DNA of 64,000 bases, from the NCBI RefSeq assembly GCF_900177325.1, contig NZ_FXBL01000004.1, positions 3,410,001-3,474,000 on the forward strand, in the 5' to 3' direction. Below, in pieces: positions 26,516 through 35,330 of the stretch. The position numbers and the translations under genes are program-made. Origin of the DNA: Mesorhizobium australicum. Its GTDB lineage: Bacteria > Pseudomonadota > Alphaproteobacteria > Rhizobiales > Rhizobiaceae. Below the pieces are notes generated by a model. It was not told the DNA's origin. It ran no database searches and saw nothing but the letters and a program-made list of their open reading frames with translations. The stretch's first letter is position 1. Each line of letters begins with the position of its first letter.

Positions 26516-27373
26516 CTACGACGTCGGGCGGAACATCACGTCGAGTGGATCGAACTTCAGCCCGACCTCGCGGCCGTTGACGAAGACGAGGTCGGACAGT
26601 TTCTGGAAGCGCTGCCCGGTCGAGATCACCGTGAACGGGTCGCGCTTGCCGGTCAGCCACTGCCCGAGATTGGCGATGTCGTCGCTCTCCTCGCAGAAAT
26701 TGACCAGCCGCCGGAACAGTTTCGGCAGGATCACCGCTTCCTCTAGGATCGTGCGCGGTCCCCAGAACTGGAAGCCGGGACTGCGGTCGAAGGCCCAGAT
26801 GCCGCGCTTGTCCTGGATCGCGGCCGCCGCGGCCCGCGAGATCGCGGCGAGACCGGTCTCGTTGGTGGTCGTGTAGAAGGTCGGATAGACGAGCCCTTCC
26901 GCGGCGAGCTTGTAGTTGATGGTCATCTCGACGATCGCGTCTGTCAGCGCCGGCAGTTCCGCGCCGTCAGCCAGCCCGTGGTCGCCCAGCAGTGCATAGG
27001 CGATCGGGCGGTCGTAGCCGTCGACATCCGCCGCGACGATCGCGCCCTCGACCGAATCCCCCGCCGTAACGATCTTGGTGAAGTTGAGATTGTAGGTCAG
27101 CACCGGAATCCCGAAGGCCCGCAGCAGTGCATCCGTGGCGGACTTCGCGATGGCAAGCGGCTGGGCGAAGCCCTCGTAGTGCGTCTCGAGTGAATCTATC
27201 CCCTCGATGCGCAGCTGTATCGGTCGATTCTTCTCCGGCGTCGGCTTGCGGAAGTCGCGGCTCCAGTCGAAGAAATCCCAGTTCGCCGTGTTATTCGCCT
27301 GGAAGGCGATCGAATCGCCGTCGGGCGAGCGGTTCTTGACGTGGTACGTCCCCTTGATCACCTTGCTCGGCAT
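26516..27373 (-). CDS. Divergent thermonuclease-fold protein
   Basis: 285-residue protein with an SNase-like core: NRSPDGDSIAF, then PIQLRIEGIDSLETHY, where DGDS and RIEGIDSLE align with the DGDT and R-GIDAPE elements of staphylococcal nuclease, so the key Asp, Arg and Glu positions are kept. No signal peptide, so it is probably cytosolic, unlike the anchored protein at 19.4 kb. The C-terminal ~120 residues are extra and unrecognised. GGAGAGGGCCG precedes the ATG at 27373; an in-frame ATG 18 bp upstream has no better site. Nuclease activity is inferred only. Confidence 0.72.
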   Translation of the reverse strand: MPSKVIKGTYHVKNRSPDGDSIAFQANNTANWDFFDWSRDFRKPTPEKNRPIQLRIEGIDSLETHYEGFAQPLAIAKSATDALLRAFGIPVLTYNLNFTKIVTAGDSVEGAIVAADVDGYDRPIAYALLGDHGLADGAELPALTDAIVEMTINYKLAAEGLVYPTFYTTTNETGLAAISRAAAAAIQDKRGIWAFDRSPGFQFWGPRTILEEAVILPKLFRRLVNFCEESDDIANLGQWLTGKRDPFTVISTGQRFQKLSDLVFVNGREVGLKFDPLDVMFRPTS

Positions 27374-27400
27374 CGGCCCTCTCCCGTCCACGCACCCTGC

Positions 27401-27421
27401 GCCAGCCTGCTTAAGGCTGGC
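27401..27421. other. Stem-loop upstream of the nuclease-fold gene
   Basis: Perfect 8-bp stem GCCAGCCT/AGGCTGGC around a GCTTA loop, 110 bp beyond the end of the CBS gene and 28 bp upstream of the nuclease-fold gene start. No T-run on either side, so neither terminator nor operator can be asserted. Confidence 0.35.
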
Positions 27422-27530
27422 CCCGGATCATGACGGGAGAACTACATCTCGCCAGCGGCGCGCGGTCTGTCGGAGATTTCACTTTCGGGGCGAGTTTTCC
27501 GCTGAACCGCAGGCACGGTGCTGAGGGGGT

Positions 27531-27962
27531 TCAGACCGTCGCGATATACTGCTTGATCTCCTCGGCTTCCCTTTCGATATCCTGGATGCGCCGCTTGACC
27601 ACGTCGCCGATCGAGATGATGCCCGCCAGAACGCCATTCTTCTCCACCGGCAGGTGGCGGAACCGGCTGCGCGTCATGATCTCCATCACCTCGTTGACGG
27701 TCGCGGATTCGCTGCAGGTCTTTACCTTGGCGGTCATGGCGGTCGACAGAGGTTTCTTCAGCGCCGCGGCGCCGTGCTCCGCAATAACGCGGACGATGTC
27801 GCGCTCGGACAGGATGCCCTCGATCCGGCCGTTGCCGGATGTGACGACGAGCGCACCGATCCTGTACTGGGCAAGCGTATTCACGGCGCTTTCGATCGTC
27901 TCGGCCGAAGTGAGCGTCACCACGTTGCGGCCCTTTTCCTCGAGAATAGCCTTCACCGTCAT
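27531..27962 (-). CDS. Tandem CBS-domain protein
   Basis: 143-residue protein made of two CBS motifs (residues about 8-65 and 75-130). Phrases typical of the family: IGALVVTSGNGRIEGILSERDIVRVI and RFRHLPVEKNGVLAGIISIGDVVKRR. CBS pairs bind adenine nucleotides and sense energy or NAD state. As a free-standing pair without an enzyme domain it probably acts as an adaptor or sensor; partner unknown. Confidence 0.88.
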   Translation of the reverse strand: MTVKAILEEKGRNVVTLTSAETIESAVNTLAQYRIGALVVTSGNGRIEGILSERDIVRVIAEHGAAALKKPLSTAMTAKVKTCSESATVNEVMEIMTRSRFRHLPVEKNGVLAGIISIGDVVKRRIQDIEREAEEIKQYIATV

Positions 27963-28048
27963 CGTCTTCCTCCTTCAACGACGGCCGACACCATTCCCCC
28001 AACTTGATAGGCGCTGGCCGGATGATGGATGGTGCGCCCGGATTCGGG

Positions 28049-28810
28049 TCAATGCAAGGCCGTTGAGCCCGAGGCGTGCGACGGCGACCTGTCGAACAGG
28101 CCGATGCCGAAGAGCCCGGCCAGCATGCCGCCGATATGTGCCTCCCAGGCGATGGATCCCTCGCTGCCGGAGAGGTCGAGGCCGGCGCCCGCCGCGAAGT
28201 TGATGACCAGCCAGACGCCGAGGAAGATGAGCACCGCCCGCGATCGCAAAGTCTCGCCGAGGCTGAGCCGCGGCCCGGCGAAGATCGGCAGCCTATGCGA
28301 GCGGTCGGCACGGAAGCCGAACCGCGCCGCCGCTCCCATCATGCCGGAAATCGCGCCCGACGCGCCGATGACCGAGATCATGTCGTCCGGCCGCGCGACG
28401 AAATGGAGAAGCAGCGAACCGGCAGTGGCAAAGCACCAGAACAATACGAAACGCACCACGCCGATGCGGGTCGCCAACGGCGAGGCGAAAGCGGCCATCC
28501 AGACCATGTTCAGGATGAGGTGCATCCAACCGGCATGGAGCAGCGACGAGGTGAGCGGACTGGTGAAGGCGTAGATGTCGAGGTCATAGCCGCCCGTGTA
28601 GCGGGCCGGGAAGAAGGCGCCGTTCAGGATCAGTTCGTAATCCTGCTGCGGCGTCAGCACATAGACCCGAGCCAGATGGATGCCGACGCAGAGGACGATG
28701 AAGACGGTCACGATACCCGGCAGGTTGAACAATGGCTCCCTGCCGCCGCGACCGTGTGGCATCGCGTCGGGCGTCTCGCCAGGCTGTTCGGTGCGGTCGG
28801 AATCGGTCAT
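28049..28810 (-). CDS. Rhomboid-family intramembrane serine protease
   Basis: 253-residue polytopic membrane protein with a complete rhomboid catalytic dyad: Ser151 in GASGAISG and His225 in AHIGG. A conserved HLILNMVW (helix 2 with the HxxxN-type His/Asn) supports the oxyanion site. About six hydrophobic segments, with a short Gly/Arg-rich cytoplasmic N-terminus. The start at 28810 was chosen as the first ATG giving a compact domain; the frame extends 141 bp upstream. Substrate unknown. Confidence 0.88.
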   Translation of the reverse strand: MTDSDRTEQPGETPDAMPHGRGGREPLFNLPGIVTVFIVLCVGIHLARVYVLTPQQDYELILNGAFFPARYTGGYDLDIYAFTSPLTSSLLHAGWMHLILNMVWMAAFASPLATRIGVVRFVLFWCFATAGSLLLHFVARPDDMISVIGASGAISGMMGAAARFGFRADRSHRLPIFAGPRLSLGETLRSRAVLIFLGVWLVINFAAGAGLDLSGSEGSIAWEAHIGGMLAGLFGIGLFDRSPSHASGSTALH

Positions 28811-29026
28811 CGGAGGTGAGTCGCCTCGTTGCGGCGACTCATATAGCAATGGTGCCAGCCGATTGCTCTGGATGGTTAAAGAAAAAGCCGTCCGAGGTCG
28901 CCCTCGAACGGCTTGGTCGAGCCCCCAGCCCACCCAAACGATTGCGGCCATCGCCGCGAAAAGTGCTGCAAAGCCAATGGCTTCGTGAAGTGGTCATTGT
29001 TTCGCAGCTTTTGCGGCCGCTGGCAA

Positions 29027-29058
29027 TGGTAACCCAAAATTAACCTTAACGGCCCGGC
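29027..29058. promoter_or_regulatory. Cluster of TTAAC half-sites before the PAS gene
   Basis: TTAACC, TTAACG and TTAACA occur within about 30 bp upstream of the PAS_5 gene, and TTAACC recurs at 29870-29875 before the PilZ gene. CtrA of alphaproteobacteria binds TTAA-N7-TTAA or TTAACCAT half-sites; spacing here is irregular, so this is only a hint. Confidence 0.25.
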
Positions 29059-29180
29059 GCTGTTAACAATCTTGCCCCTGTGCTGGCACGGAACCTGCAA
29101 CGTCCGGCATGAAGGTCACCGGTGGGCGCGACGCTGTTCCCCGTTGGCACATTCGGGAACTGTCCGAGCGGAGCAGGTGC

Positions 29181-29822
29181 ATGAGACTCAAGGGATCGAT
29201 CGAGCTGTTCCAGTATTGGGACAGACTCCGCGGTGGGCGCCCTGCCCCCACGCGCACCGAGATCGAGCCGGCCGACATCAAGTCGCTGCTCGCCGACACG
29301 TTCATCTTGGAGAAGGACGCGCGTGGCGAGGCCGTGTTCCGTCTTGCCGGCACCCGACTGTGCGCCACCTTCGGACGCGAGCTGAAGGGATTCACATTCT
29401 CCTCGCTCTGGCTGCAGAAGGACGAGCGCGTGGTCGCTCGCCTCGCGCATGGCGCGTTCCTGGCCAAATCCGTGGTGGTGATCAGCTTCGACGGCGTCAG
29501 CCGGAACGGGCGCTCCAACAGCTTCGAGCTCCTTCTCCTTCCGCTCGACGGCGGTGTGCAGCATCCCCGTTCGCTCGGCGCGATCACGCCCGTCGAAAGG
29601 CCTTACTGGCTGGGAACGGATCCCGTCGTCGAATGCCGGATCACCTCGCTGCGCGTTGTCGACCCTGAGCGCGAGCCGCTCTTCCTGGCCAACCGGCCGG
29701 CGGTTCCGGTTCCCTCGCTGTCTCCTTCGCTGGAAGCGGCCGATACCGGTATCCGGCCCGGCGCGCGAGGCCGCAGAATCCGGCATCTTCTGGTGCTCGA
29801 CGGCGGCCGCGAGGGACACTGA
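29181..29822 (+). CDS. PAS_5 domain protein
   Basis: 213-residue single-domain protein of the PAS_5 family (PF07310), found mainly in alphaproteobacteria: IELFQYWDRLRGGRPAPTR and DTFILEKDARGEAVFRLAGTRLC are the family's signature stretches. It carries no output domain, so it probably works through a partner. The start at 29181 (MRLKGSIELF) matches the usual N-terminus; an in-frame ATG at 29109 would add 24 residues. The C-terminal ~35 residues are Pro/Arg-rich and variable. Confidence 0.82.
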   Translation: MRLKGSIELFQYWDRLRGGRPAPTRTEIEPADIKSLLADTFILEKDARGEAVFRLAGTRLCATFGRELKGFTFSSLWLQKDERVVARLAHGAFLAKSVVVISFDGVSRNGRSNSFELLLLPLDGGVQHPRSLGAITPVERPYWLGTDPVVECRITSLRVVDPEREPLFLANRPAVPVPSLSPSLEAADTGIRPGARGRRIRHLLVLDGGREGH

Positions 29823-29950
29823 ACACGCCTCATTTGCCGGGCATTCGGGGCTTCCGACTTACGCGCTATTAACCTATTTCGACCTAAAGTCTTGGCAGAA
29901 AGTGCGCGCGGGCGCACCGTCTCCCAACGTGGTCGAGGCCAGTGACAGCA

Positions 29951-30571
29951 ATGACGTCTGCCGCCATGGATTTTTCCCAAGCCAAGGCTGAAAGGCGGAA
30001 CTTCCAGCGCGTGCGCGTCAAGATCTATGGCCGCTTCATGCTGGAGGACCGCTCAGAGCATCCTTGTCAGGTTCTCGACATGTCGCCGGGCAACGTGCTC
30101 CTGCGCGCCGACCGCATCGGCCAGCCTGGCGAGAAGGTCATCGCCTATATCGACCACATCGGCCGCATCGAGGGTGTCGTCACCCGCACCCAGGCCGACG
30201 GCTTCGCCATGACCATCGTCGCCTCCGACCGCAAGAAGGACAAGCTGGCCGCCCAGCTGACCTGGCTCGCGAACAAGCATGAGCTCGATCTGCCGGAGGA
30301 TCGCCGTCACGAACGCATCGCGCCGCGCAATCCGATCAGCATCATGCAGCTCGCGGACGGCCGCCAGTACCAGTGCCGTATCATCGACCTGTCGCTCTCG
30401 GGCGCCGCGATCGAGATCGACGTCAGGCCGGCGCTCGGCACGCAGGTCGTTCTCGGTACGATGCGCGGACAGGTCGTGCGCCACTTCGAGGACGGCGTCG
30501 CCGTCGAGTTCGCCGTGATCCAGCGGCCGGAATCCCTTGAAGCCGAGTTCAGCGCCGGGCGCGACCTCTAG
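29951..30571 (+). CDS. Tandem PilZ-domain protein
   Basis: 206-residue protein with two PilZ domains. The C-terminal one (about residues 110-195) has both c-di-GMP motifs: R-R-H-E-R (RxxxR) and DLSLSG (DxSxxG). The N-terminal one (about 12-95) has RNFQR but DMSPGN in place of DxSxxG, so it is probably a degenerate, non-binding domain. Likely a cytoplasmic c-di-GMP effector affecting motility or envelope. GTG at 29942 is an alternative start, with GAGG only 3 bases upstream; the spacing for ATG 29951 is long. A rho-independent terminator follows. Confidence 0.86.
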   Translation: MTSAAMDFSQAKAERRNFQRVRVKIYGRFMLEDRSEHPCQVLDMSPGNVLLRADRIGQPGEKVIAYIDHIGRIEGVVTRTQADGFAMTIVASDRKKDKLAAQLTWLANKHELDLPEDRRHERIAPRNPISIMQLADGRQYQCRIIDLSLSGAAIEIDVRPALGTQVVLGTMRGQVVRHFEDGVAVEFAVIQRPESLEAEFSAGRDL

Positions 30572-30598
30572 CTCACCGTAACATTCACCTTCCAGTCA

Positions 30599-30622
30599 GG
30601 CCGGGCTTGTCCCGGCCTTTTT
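30599..30622 (+). terminator. Rho-independent terminator after the PilZ gene
   Basis: Perfect 7-bp GC stem GGCCGGG-CTTGT-CCCGGCC followed by five T residues, 28 bp after the stop codon. Confidence 0.85.
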
Positions 30623-30689
30623 CGTTCGTGGCGCTTCGTCCGGGAGCATTCCGCGCGGGCCTGCATGTCAACAAGTAGCAACCTCGAAG

Positions 30690-30821
30690 CATCAAATTTT
30701 ACATAAATTCTATTCTTATTTTATATTTGTTCTATTCTATTTCACTTCAATCTGTACTTCGAACTTTTGCGTCGAATAAATCCGGACCTGTCATTGTCAC
30801 CTCGAACGGGGAGACAGGGAC
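30690..30821 (+). promoter_or_regulatory. AT-rich upstream region of the BTLCP gene
   Basis: About 90 bp of strongly AT-rich DNA (for example TTTTATATTTGTTC near 30718-30731), in contrast to the GC-rich surroundings, precedes the secreted protease gene. It probably carries its promoter and is a likely H-NS/MucR-type silencing target; the -10/-35 elements cannot be fixed by eye. Confidence 0.4.
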
Positions 30822-31427
30822 ATGGGGACAATCAAGACTTTCCTGCTGCTTGCCGCGACGACCGCAGCCGCTCTAGGCTTTGCAGGTTCCGCAAGTGCTG
30901 CGCCGAATTTCATGCCGGGCGGCGAACGGACCACTCAGCCGATCGGGCACTATGAATTCTGCCAGCGCGTGCCGCAGGAATGCGCCCAGAAGACACCCAA
31001 GACTAATCCGGTCGAGCTGAGCCGCAAGCTCTGGGCCAAGATGGTCGACATCAACAACACCGTCAACACGGTGATCGCTCCGCGCACCGACGTGGAGATG
31101 TGGGGTCAGGAGGAATACTGGTCCTATCCGGACAGCGAGGGTGACTGCGAGGACTATGTCCTGGAAAAACGCCGCCAGTTGATGGCCCTCGGCGTGCCCG
31201 CCGGCAACCTGCTCATCACCGTGGTGCGGCAGCCCAACGGCGACGGCCATGCCGTCCTGACAGTGCGCACCAGCCTGGGCGACTTCGTGCTCGACAATCT
31301 CGAGCCAAGGATCCTGGCCTGGACCGACACCGACTACACGTTCCTGAAGCGCCAGTCCGAGCGGAACTCGGGCATCTGGATCGCCGTCAACGATGACCGT
31401 CCCGTCGCCGTCGGCAGCGTGAAGTAG
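30822..31427 (+). CDS. Secreted transglutaminase-like cysteine peptidase (BTLCP)
   Basis: 201-residue protein of the bacterial transglutaminase-like cysteine proteinase family (PF06035). Signal peptide 1-26 (ending GSASA before APNF). Catalytic triad candidates: Cys109 in EGDCEDYV, His143 in DGHAV and Asp158 in VLDN. The family includes the c-di-GMP-controlled periplasmic protease LapG, but short rhizobial members like this often lack a known LapD partner; none is in the window. It follows a PilZ gene but is separated by a terminator. Probably cleaves an envelope protein; target unknown. Confidence 0.88.
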   Translation: MGTIKTFLLLAATTAAALGFAGSASAAPNFMPGGERTTQPIGHYEFCQRVPQECAQKTPKTNPVELSRKLWAKMVDINNTVNTVIAPRTDVEMWGQEEYWSYPDSEGDCEDYVLEKRRQLMALGVPAGNLLITVVRQPNGDGHAVLTVRTSLGDFVLDNLEPRILAWTDTDYTFLKRQSERNSGIWIAVNDDRPVAVGSVK

Positions 31428-31438
31428 GGAGCAGAGAC

Positions 31439-31521
31439 AACCCGGTCGAGTCCCCACCCTCCCCGTCCCCAACGACCGGGTTCAGGAGCCGGCCCATGTC
31501 CCCGGGCCGGCTCCGCCTTTT
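31439..31521 (+). terminator. Terminator after the BTLCP gene
   Basis: A first stem (AACCCGGTCG, 31439-31448, with CGACCGGGTT, 31473-31482) is followed by a perfect 10-bp stem GAGCCGGCCC/GGGCCGGCTC at 31486-31513 and CGCCTTTT. The second hairpin plus T-run is a good rho-independent terminator. Confidence 0.75.
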
Positions 31522-31568
31522 CTGGAGCCTGCCCAGGCCGGGCTAGCCGCCGTCACACGACGGTCGAG

Positions 31569-32099
31569 TCAGTCGATCTTCTTCAGGCCCTTCGCGAAAC
31601 GCTTGCCGTTGTCGACATAGTGCTGAGCCGATGTCCTCAGCCGGTCCGCGGCAGCATCGTCGAGCGCGCGCACGGCCTTGGCGGGAGAGCCGACGATCAG
31701 CGAATTGTCTGGAAACTCCTTGCCCTCGGTCACCAGTGCGCCGGCGCCGACGAGGCAGTTCCTGCCGATCTTCGCGCCGTTGAGGATGATCGCGCCCATG
31801 CCGACCAGCGAGTTGTCGCCGATAGTGCAGCCGTGCAGCATCGCTCGGTGGCCGATTGTGCAGCCTTCGCCGATCGTCAGCGGATAGCCGGGGTCGGAGT
31901 GCATGATCGCGTGTTCCTGCACATTGGAGCGCGCGCCGATCCTGATCTTCTCGTTGTCGCCGCGGATGGCAGTGCCGAACCAGACCGAGACGTCGCGTCC
32001 GATGGTGATGTTGCCGATCAGGGTGACGTCGGGGGCGATGAAATTGCTGTCGCGCTCCTCAAATTCCGGGCTCTTTCCGTCGATCGCGTAGATTGGCAT
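31569..32099 (-). CDS. Gamma-class carbonic anhydrase-like protein
   Basis: 176-residue left-handed beta-helix protein with hexapeptide repeats (IGRDVS, IGARSN, IGEGCT, IGDNSL, IGRNCL). Three candidate metal ligands, His67, His84 and His89, are in the positions used by gamma-carbonic anhydrases (IMH, IGH, LHG). Often annotated gamma-CA or YrdA/PaaY-like. Enzymatic activity of these short forms is not assured, since the acidic loop of the Methanosarcina Cam enzyme is missing. Confidence 0.88.
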   Translation of the reverse strand: MPIYAIDGKSPEFEERDSNFIAPDVTLIGNITIGRDVSVWFGTAIRGDNEKIRIGARSNVQEHAIMHSDPGYPLTIGEGCTIGHRAMLHGCTIGDNSLVGMGAIILNGAKIGRNCLVGAGALVTEGKEFPDNSLIVGSPAKAVRALDDAAADRLRTSAQHYVDNGKRFAKGLKKID

Positions 32100-32129
32100 G
32101 CAGTCCTCCGTTCGCTGTCGCCGAGCGAC

Positions 32130-32450
32130 CTATCCGCCCGCAAGCAGGATCGCAAGCTCCGTCGCCAAAATGCCGGTCGCCAGCGTCCATCCCGCCCCGA
32201 TGGCGAGGCAGATCGAAAGGGCGGGAAGTCCGATCCGCCCATGCCGGCGCGCCTCCAGCGTGTCGTTGAACAGCATGAACGGCCCCGCCGCGAGGCTCGC
32301 GGCAAGCGACAGCGCGATGCGCCGGCGGTCGACGAAGGGCGGCGCCAGCCGAAGCGGAGCGCCGGTCGCGATCTCCATCACCGAACCGGCAAAGCCGGCG
32401 ACCGTAAGCCCCACCGCAAAGGCGAAAGAGAAGGCCCAGAAATGGTCCAT
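32130..32450 (-). CDS. Small membrane protein
   Basis: 106-residue protein with three likely membrane helices (FWAFSFAFAVGLTVAGFAG, ALSLAASLAAGPFMLF and the C-terminal LSICLAIGAGWTLATGIL). GGGAGGTGAAC precedes the ATG at 32450. Not recognised; small proteins of this shape are widespread in Rhizobiales. It is on the same strand as the gamma-CA gene 31 bp downstream, so the two could be one unit. Confidence 0.6.
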   Translation of the reverse strand: MDHFWAFSFAFAVGLTVAGFAGSVMEIATGAPLRLAPPFVDRRRIALSLAASLAAGPFMLFNDTLEARRHGRIGLPALSICLAIGAGWTLATGILATELAILLAGG

Positions 32451-32557
32451 GTTCACCTCCCGTTTACCATGTTGGCCCAGTTTGGCCATCGGGCGCGGTG
32501 CAACGGCCGTGCCGTTCAGCTTGTGCCGGCAAGGCACATCGCGATGCGGAGAAAGAC

Positions 32558-33289
32558 GTGGTGACGGATACGGCGGCAGACCCGATATCACGGCCCCTGC
32601 TCGATTCGCGTTTCGCCTGGCGGGTCTTTTATGTGTTTGCAGCACTTGCGCTGCTGTCGGTGGCGATCAGCGTGGCCGGGCGGTATGCCGGCCGCAGCAT
32701 TTCCATGGCCGGCCACACGGACGACACGTCGGTGGCCGAGGTCGTGATCGGCAACAACGTCATCGCCGCGCCGAGAAACATGATCCGTTTCGAGACGGCG
32801 CGCCGCAACGGCGTCGCCTCCAGGCTTGACCTCTACATGCGCTGGCCGCAGCTCGACGGGTATTCGGACGCAGCGCGCGACGACTTCAATCATGCCGGCG
32901 GCGAGCCGAACATCCTGTTCGCCTCGCTCTCGCCGCGGATGATGTCGCGCGACATGAGTGGCCGCTACGAGCCAATCTACGCGCAGCTGACCGAACCGAC
33001 GGGAGAGACACTCCCCGGCGGGCTCCGGGTCCGGAACTTCAGCGTCAAATCGGGTTATCTGAACGAAGTGCTCGTCCTGGCCGAACGTTCCGGCGAGCCG
33101 CCCTATGTCGCGCGCTGCCTTGACGACACGTCCGCATCAGGCTCGCTGGCACCTTGCGAGCGCGACATCCATATCGGCGACGACCTCAGCCTCACTTATC
33201 GTTTCCCGCGCCAGCTGCTGTCCGATTGGAAGGCGCTGGATCAGGCCATGCTGACGAGGGTCTCCGGGCTGTTGAAGACCGGGAACTGA
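32558..33289 (+). CDS. Conserved-looking hypothetical with one membrane helix
   Basis: 243-residue protein. One N-terminal membrane helix (VFYVFAALALLSVAISVAG, about residues 20-40) is followed by a periplasmic domain of about 200 residues with two Cys (CLDDTSASG and LAPCERD) that could form a disulfide. Not recognised. The GTG start has GGAGA six bases upstream; a second GTG directly follows. Divergent from the small membrane protein. Confidence 0.6.
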   Translation: MVTDTAADPISRPLLDSRFAWRVFYVFAALALLSVAISVAGRYAGRSISMAGHTDDTSVAEVVIGNNVIAAPRNMIRFETARRNGVASRLDLYMRWPQLDGYSDAARDDFNHAGGEPNILFASLSPRMMSRDMSGRYEPIYAQLTEPTGETLPGGLRVRNFSVKSGYLNEVLVLAERSGEPPYVARCLDDTSASGSLAPCERDIHIGDDLSLTYRFPRQLLSDWKALDQAMLTRVSGLLKTGN

Positions 33290-33313
33290 CGCCGACCGAC
33301 AAGCTCAGTCGTC

Positions 33314-33703
33314 TCAGGTGTTGACGCCTAGCTCGGCAAGGCGCTCGACGCAGGATTCCTCGGCCTGGTCGAGCTCGGCCAGCGTTTCCTCGAGGTCCCG
33401 GCGCTTCTGGCGCAGGTCGCCCCGCTTCTCCTCGATGCGCTTGATCAGGAGCTTGAGCTGGCCCGCCTCGCCCGGCGGCTCCTTGTACATCTGGATGATC
33501 TCGCGGATCTCGTTGATCGAGAAACCGAGCCGCTTGCCGCGCATGATCTGCTTGACCAGATGGCGGTCGGACGGCCGGAACAGCCGAGTCCGGCCGCGGC
33601 GCAACGGCTGGACCAAACCCTCATCCTCGTAGAACCGCAAGGTGCGCGTCGAGATGTCGAACTCGCGCGTCAGCTCGGTGATCGTATAGTATTCACGCGC
33701 CAT
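33314..33703 (-). CDS. MerR-family transcriptional regulator
   Basis: 129-residue MerR protein. A winged helix-turn-helix (YTITELTREFDISTRTLRFYEDEGLV, residues about 4-30), PLRRGRTRLF and a KRLGFSINEI second helix pair are followed by a dimerisation coiled coil. The only Cys near the C-terminus (ESCVERL) does not form a metal site. It resembles the LiuR subgroup that controls leucine/isovalerate catabolism, but no such genes are present, so the regulon is unknown. The ATG at 33703 is chosen; the frame extends 45 bp upstream. Confidence 0.84.
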   Translation of the reverse strand: MAREYYTITELTREFDISTRTLRFYEDEGLVQPLRRGRTRLFRPSDRHLVKQIMRGKRLGFSINEIREIIQMYKEPPGEAGQLKLLIKRIEEKRGDLRQKRRDLEETLAELDQAEESCVERLAELGVNT

Positions 33704-33781
33704 CGATACGGCCAAGCTCCGGATTCCGTTCCGGAAAAAGCTTGGCACGGCATTTACGTAAAAGTCAATCGCAGCAGCGCG

Positions 33782-35194
33782 TCACCCGACGCCGAACCAC
33801 CACGCAGCGAGGCCGAGGAAGGCGAAGAAGCCGACGACATCGGTCACCGCCGTCACGAAGACGGCCGAGGCGACCGCGGGGTCGGCGCCGAACCGGTCGA
33901 GCAGCAGCGGGATCAGGATGCCGGCGAGCGCGGCCACGAACAGGTTGATGATCATCGCCGCGGCGATGATGAAGCCGATGTGGACCTCGAACCAGAGGCC
34001 CGCGACCGTACCGACGAGCAAGGCGAAAATGATACCGTTGATGAAGCCGACGCCCATCTCGCGCCGGATGATGCGACCGGCATTGTAGATGTCGAGATCC
34101 TTGGTCGCGAGCGCACGCACCGTGACCGTCATCGTCTGCGAGCCGGCATTGCCGCCCATGCCCGCCACGATCGGCATCAACACCGCCAGCGCCACGATCT
34201 GCTCGATCGTCGCGTCGAACAGGCCGATCACCGATGCGGCGAGAAAGGCAGTCACGAGGTTCACCAGCAGCCAGGGCACGCGGGAGCGCGACGTGGCCAG
34301 TACGCTGTCCGACAGCTCTTCGTCGCCGACGCCGCCGAGGCGCATGATGTCCTCCTCGGCCTCCTGCTGGATGACGTCGACCACGTCGTCGATGGTGAGC
34401 ACGCCGACGAGGCGGTCGTTCTCGTCGACGACGGCGGCCGACAGCAGGTCGTACTGCTCGAATTCCTGCGCGGCCTCTTCCTGGTCCATCGTCGCCGGGA
34501 TCGCGTGCCGCGTCTCGTGCATGATGTCCTCGATCTTCTCCGCGCGCTTCGTGCGCAGGATCATGTCGAGGTCGATGGCGCCGAGCAGGCGAAAGGTCGG
34601 ATCAATGACGAAAATCTGGGCGAACCTGTCGGGCAGGTTCTGGTCCTCACGCAGATAATCGATCGTCTGGCCGACGGTCCAGAAAGGCGGCACCGCGACG
34701 AACTCCGTCTGCATGCGCCGGCCGGCAGTCTCTTCCGGATAGTCGAGCGCGCGGCGCAGCCTGATCCGCTCGGTGAACGGCAGTTGCGAGAGGATTTCTT
34801 CCTGATCGTCCTCATCGAGGTCTTCCAGGATGTAGACCGCGTCGTCGGAATCGAGCTCCTGAACGGCCTGCGCGATCTGCGCGTTGGGTAGCTGGTCGAC
34901 GATCTCCTGACGGATCGAATCATCGACCTCTGTCAGCGCCGCGAAGTCGAAATCCTCGCCGAGCAGGTGGACCAGCGCGCGCCGCTGGTCCGGCAGCAGC
35001 GCCTCCAGAAGGTCGCCCAGTTCGGATTGGTGAAGATCCGCCAGATCCTTCTTGAGCGCCAGCACATCGCGGTCGGCGATCGCCGCGCCGATATGGGCGA
35101 GGAAGGACGCGCGGATCACGCCGTCCTCGTCGTAGATATCGGCGTTGCCCTCATGTTGACGGGAAGCCGAGGCGCGATCTTCGGGCTGTTGCAA
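33782..35194 (-). CDS. mgtE: Magnesium transporter MgtE
   Basis: 470-residue MgtE-family magnesium channel. Order: N domain (about 25-150, acidic, Leu/Asp-rich), CBS pair (residues about 155-275, ending VLTIDDVVDVIQQ), a plug/connecting helix, then five membrane helices with the pore segment MPIVAGMGGNAGSQT. The GNAGSQT motif is the selectivity filter. Cytoplasmic domains gate the pore by Mg2+ level. The ATG at 35194 lies about 60 bp from the divergent intergenic sequence; no M-box or other riboswitch was recognised upstream. Confidence 0.95.
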   Translation of the reverse strand: MQQPEDRASASRQHEGNADIYDEDGVIRASFLAHIGAAIADRDVLALKKDLADLHQSELGDLLEALLPDQRRALVHLLGEDFDFAALTEVDDSIRQEIVDQLPNAQIAQAVQELDSDDAVYILEDLDEDDQEEILSQLPFTERIRLRRALDYPEETAGRRMQTEFVAVPPFWTVGQTIDYLREDQNLPDRFAQIFVIDPTFRLLGAIDLDMILRTKRAEKIEDIMHETRHAIPATMDQEEAAQEFEQYDLLSAAVVDENDRLVGVLTIDDVVDVIQQEAEEDIMRLGGVGDEELSDSVLATSRSRVPWLLVNLVTAFLAASVIGLFDATIEQIVALAVLMPIVAGMGGNAGSQTMTVTVRALATKDLDIYNAGRIIRREMGVGFINGIIFALLVGTVAGLWFEVHIGFIIAAAMIINLFVAALAGILIPLLLDRFGADPAVASAVFVTAVTDVVGFFAFLGLAAWWFGVG

Positions 35195-35330
35195 TGGCGC
35201 CTCCGTGGCTGCGGCTGCTTCGCCGCATCCTTACCTTTGCAACAGCCGTAACATCAATCGATTTACGACGCTGGCTGAGCGCAATCTGAGGAAGGCAGTT
35301 TGTCCGAGATCAGCGGCGCGACAGGAACCG

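Noticed and set aside
33314..33703. MerR gene as a mercury- or copper-resistance regulator
   Set aside because: No metal-binding Cys pattern and no metal-transport genes next to it.
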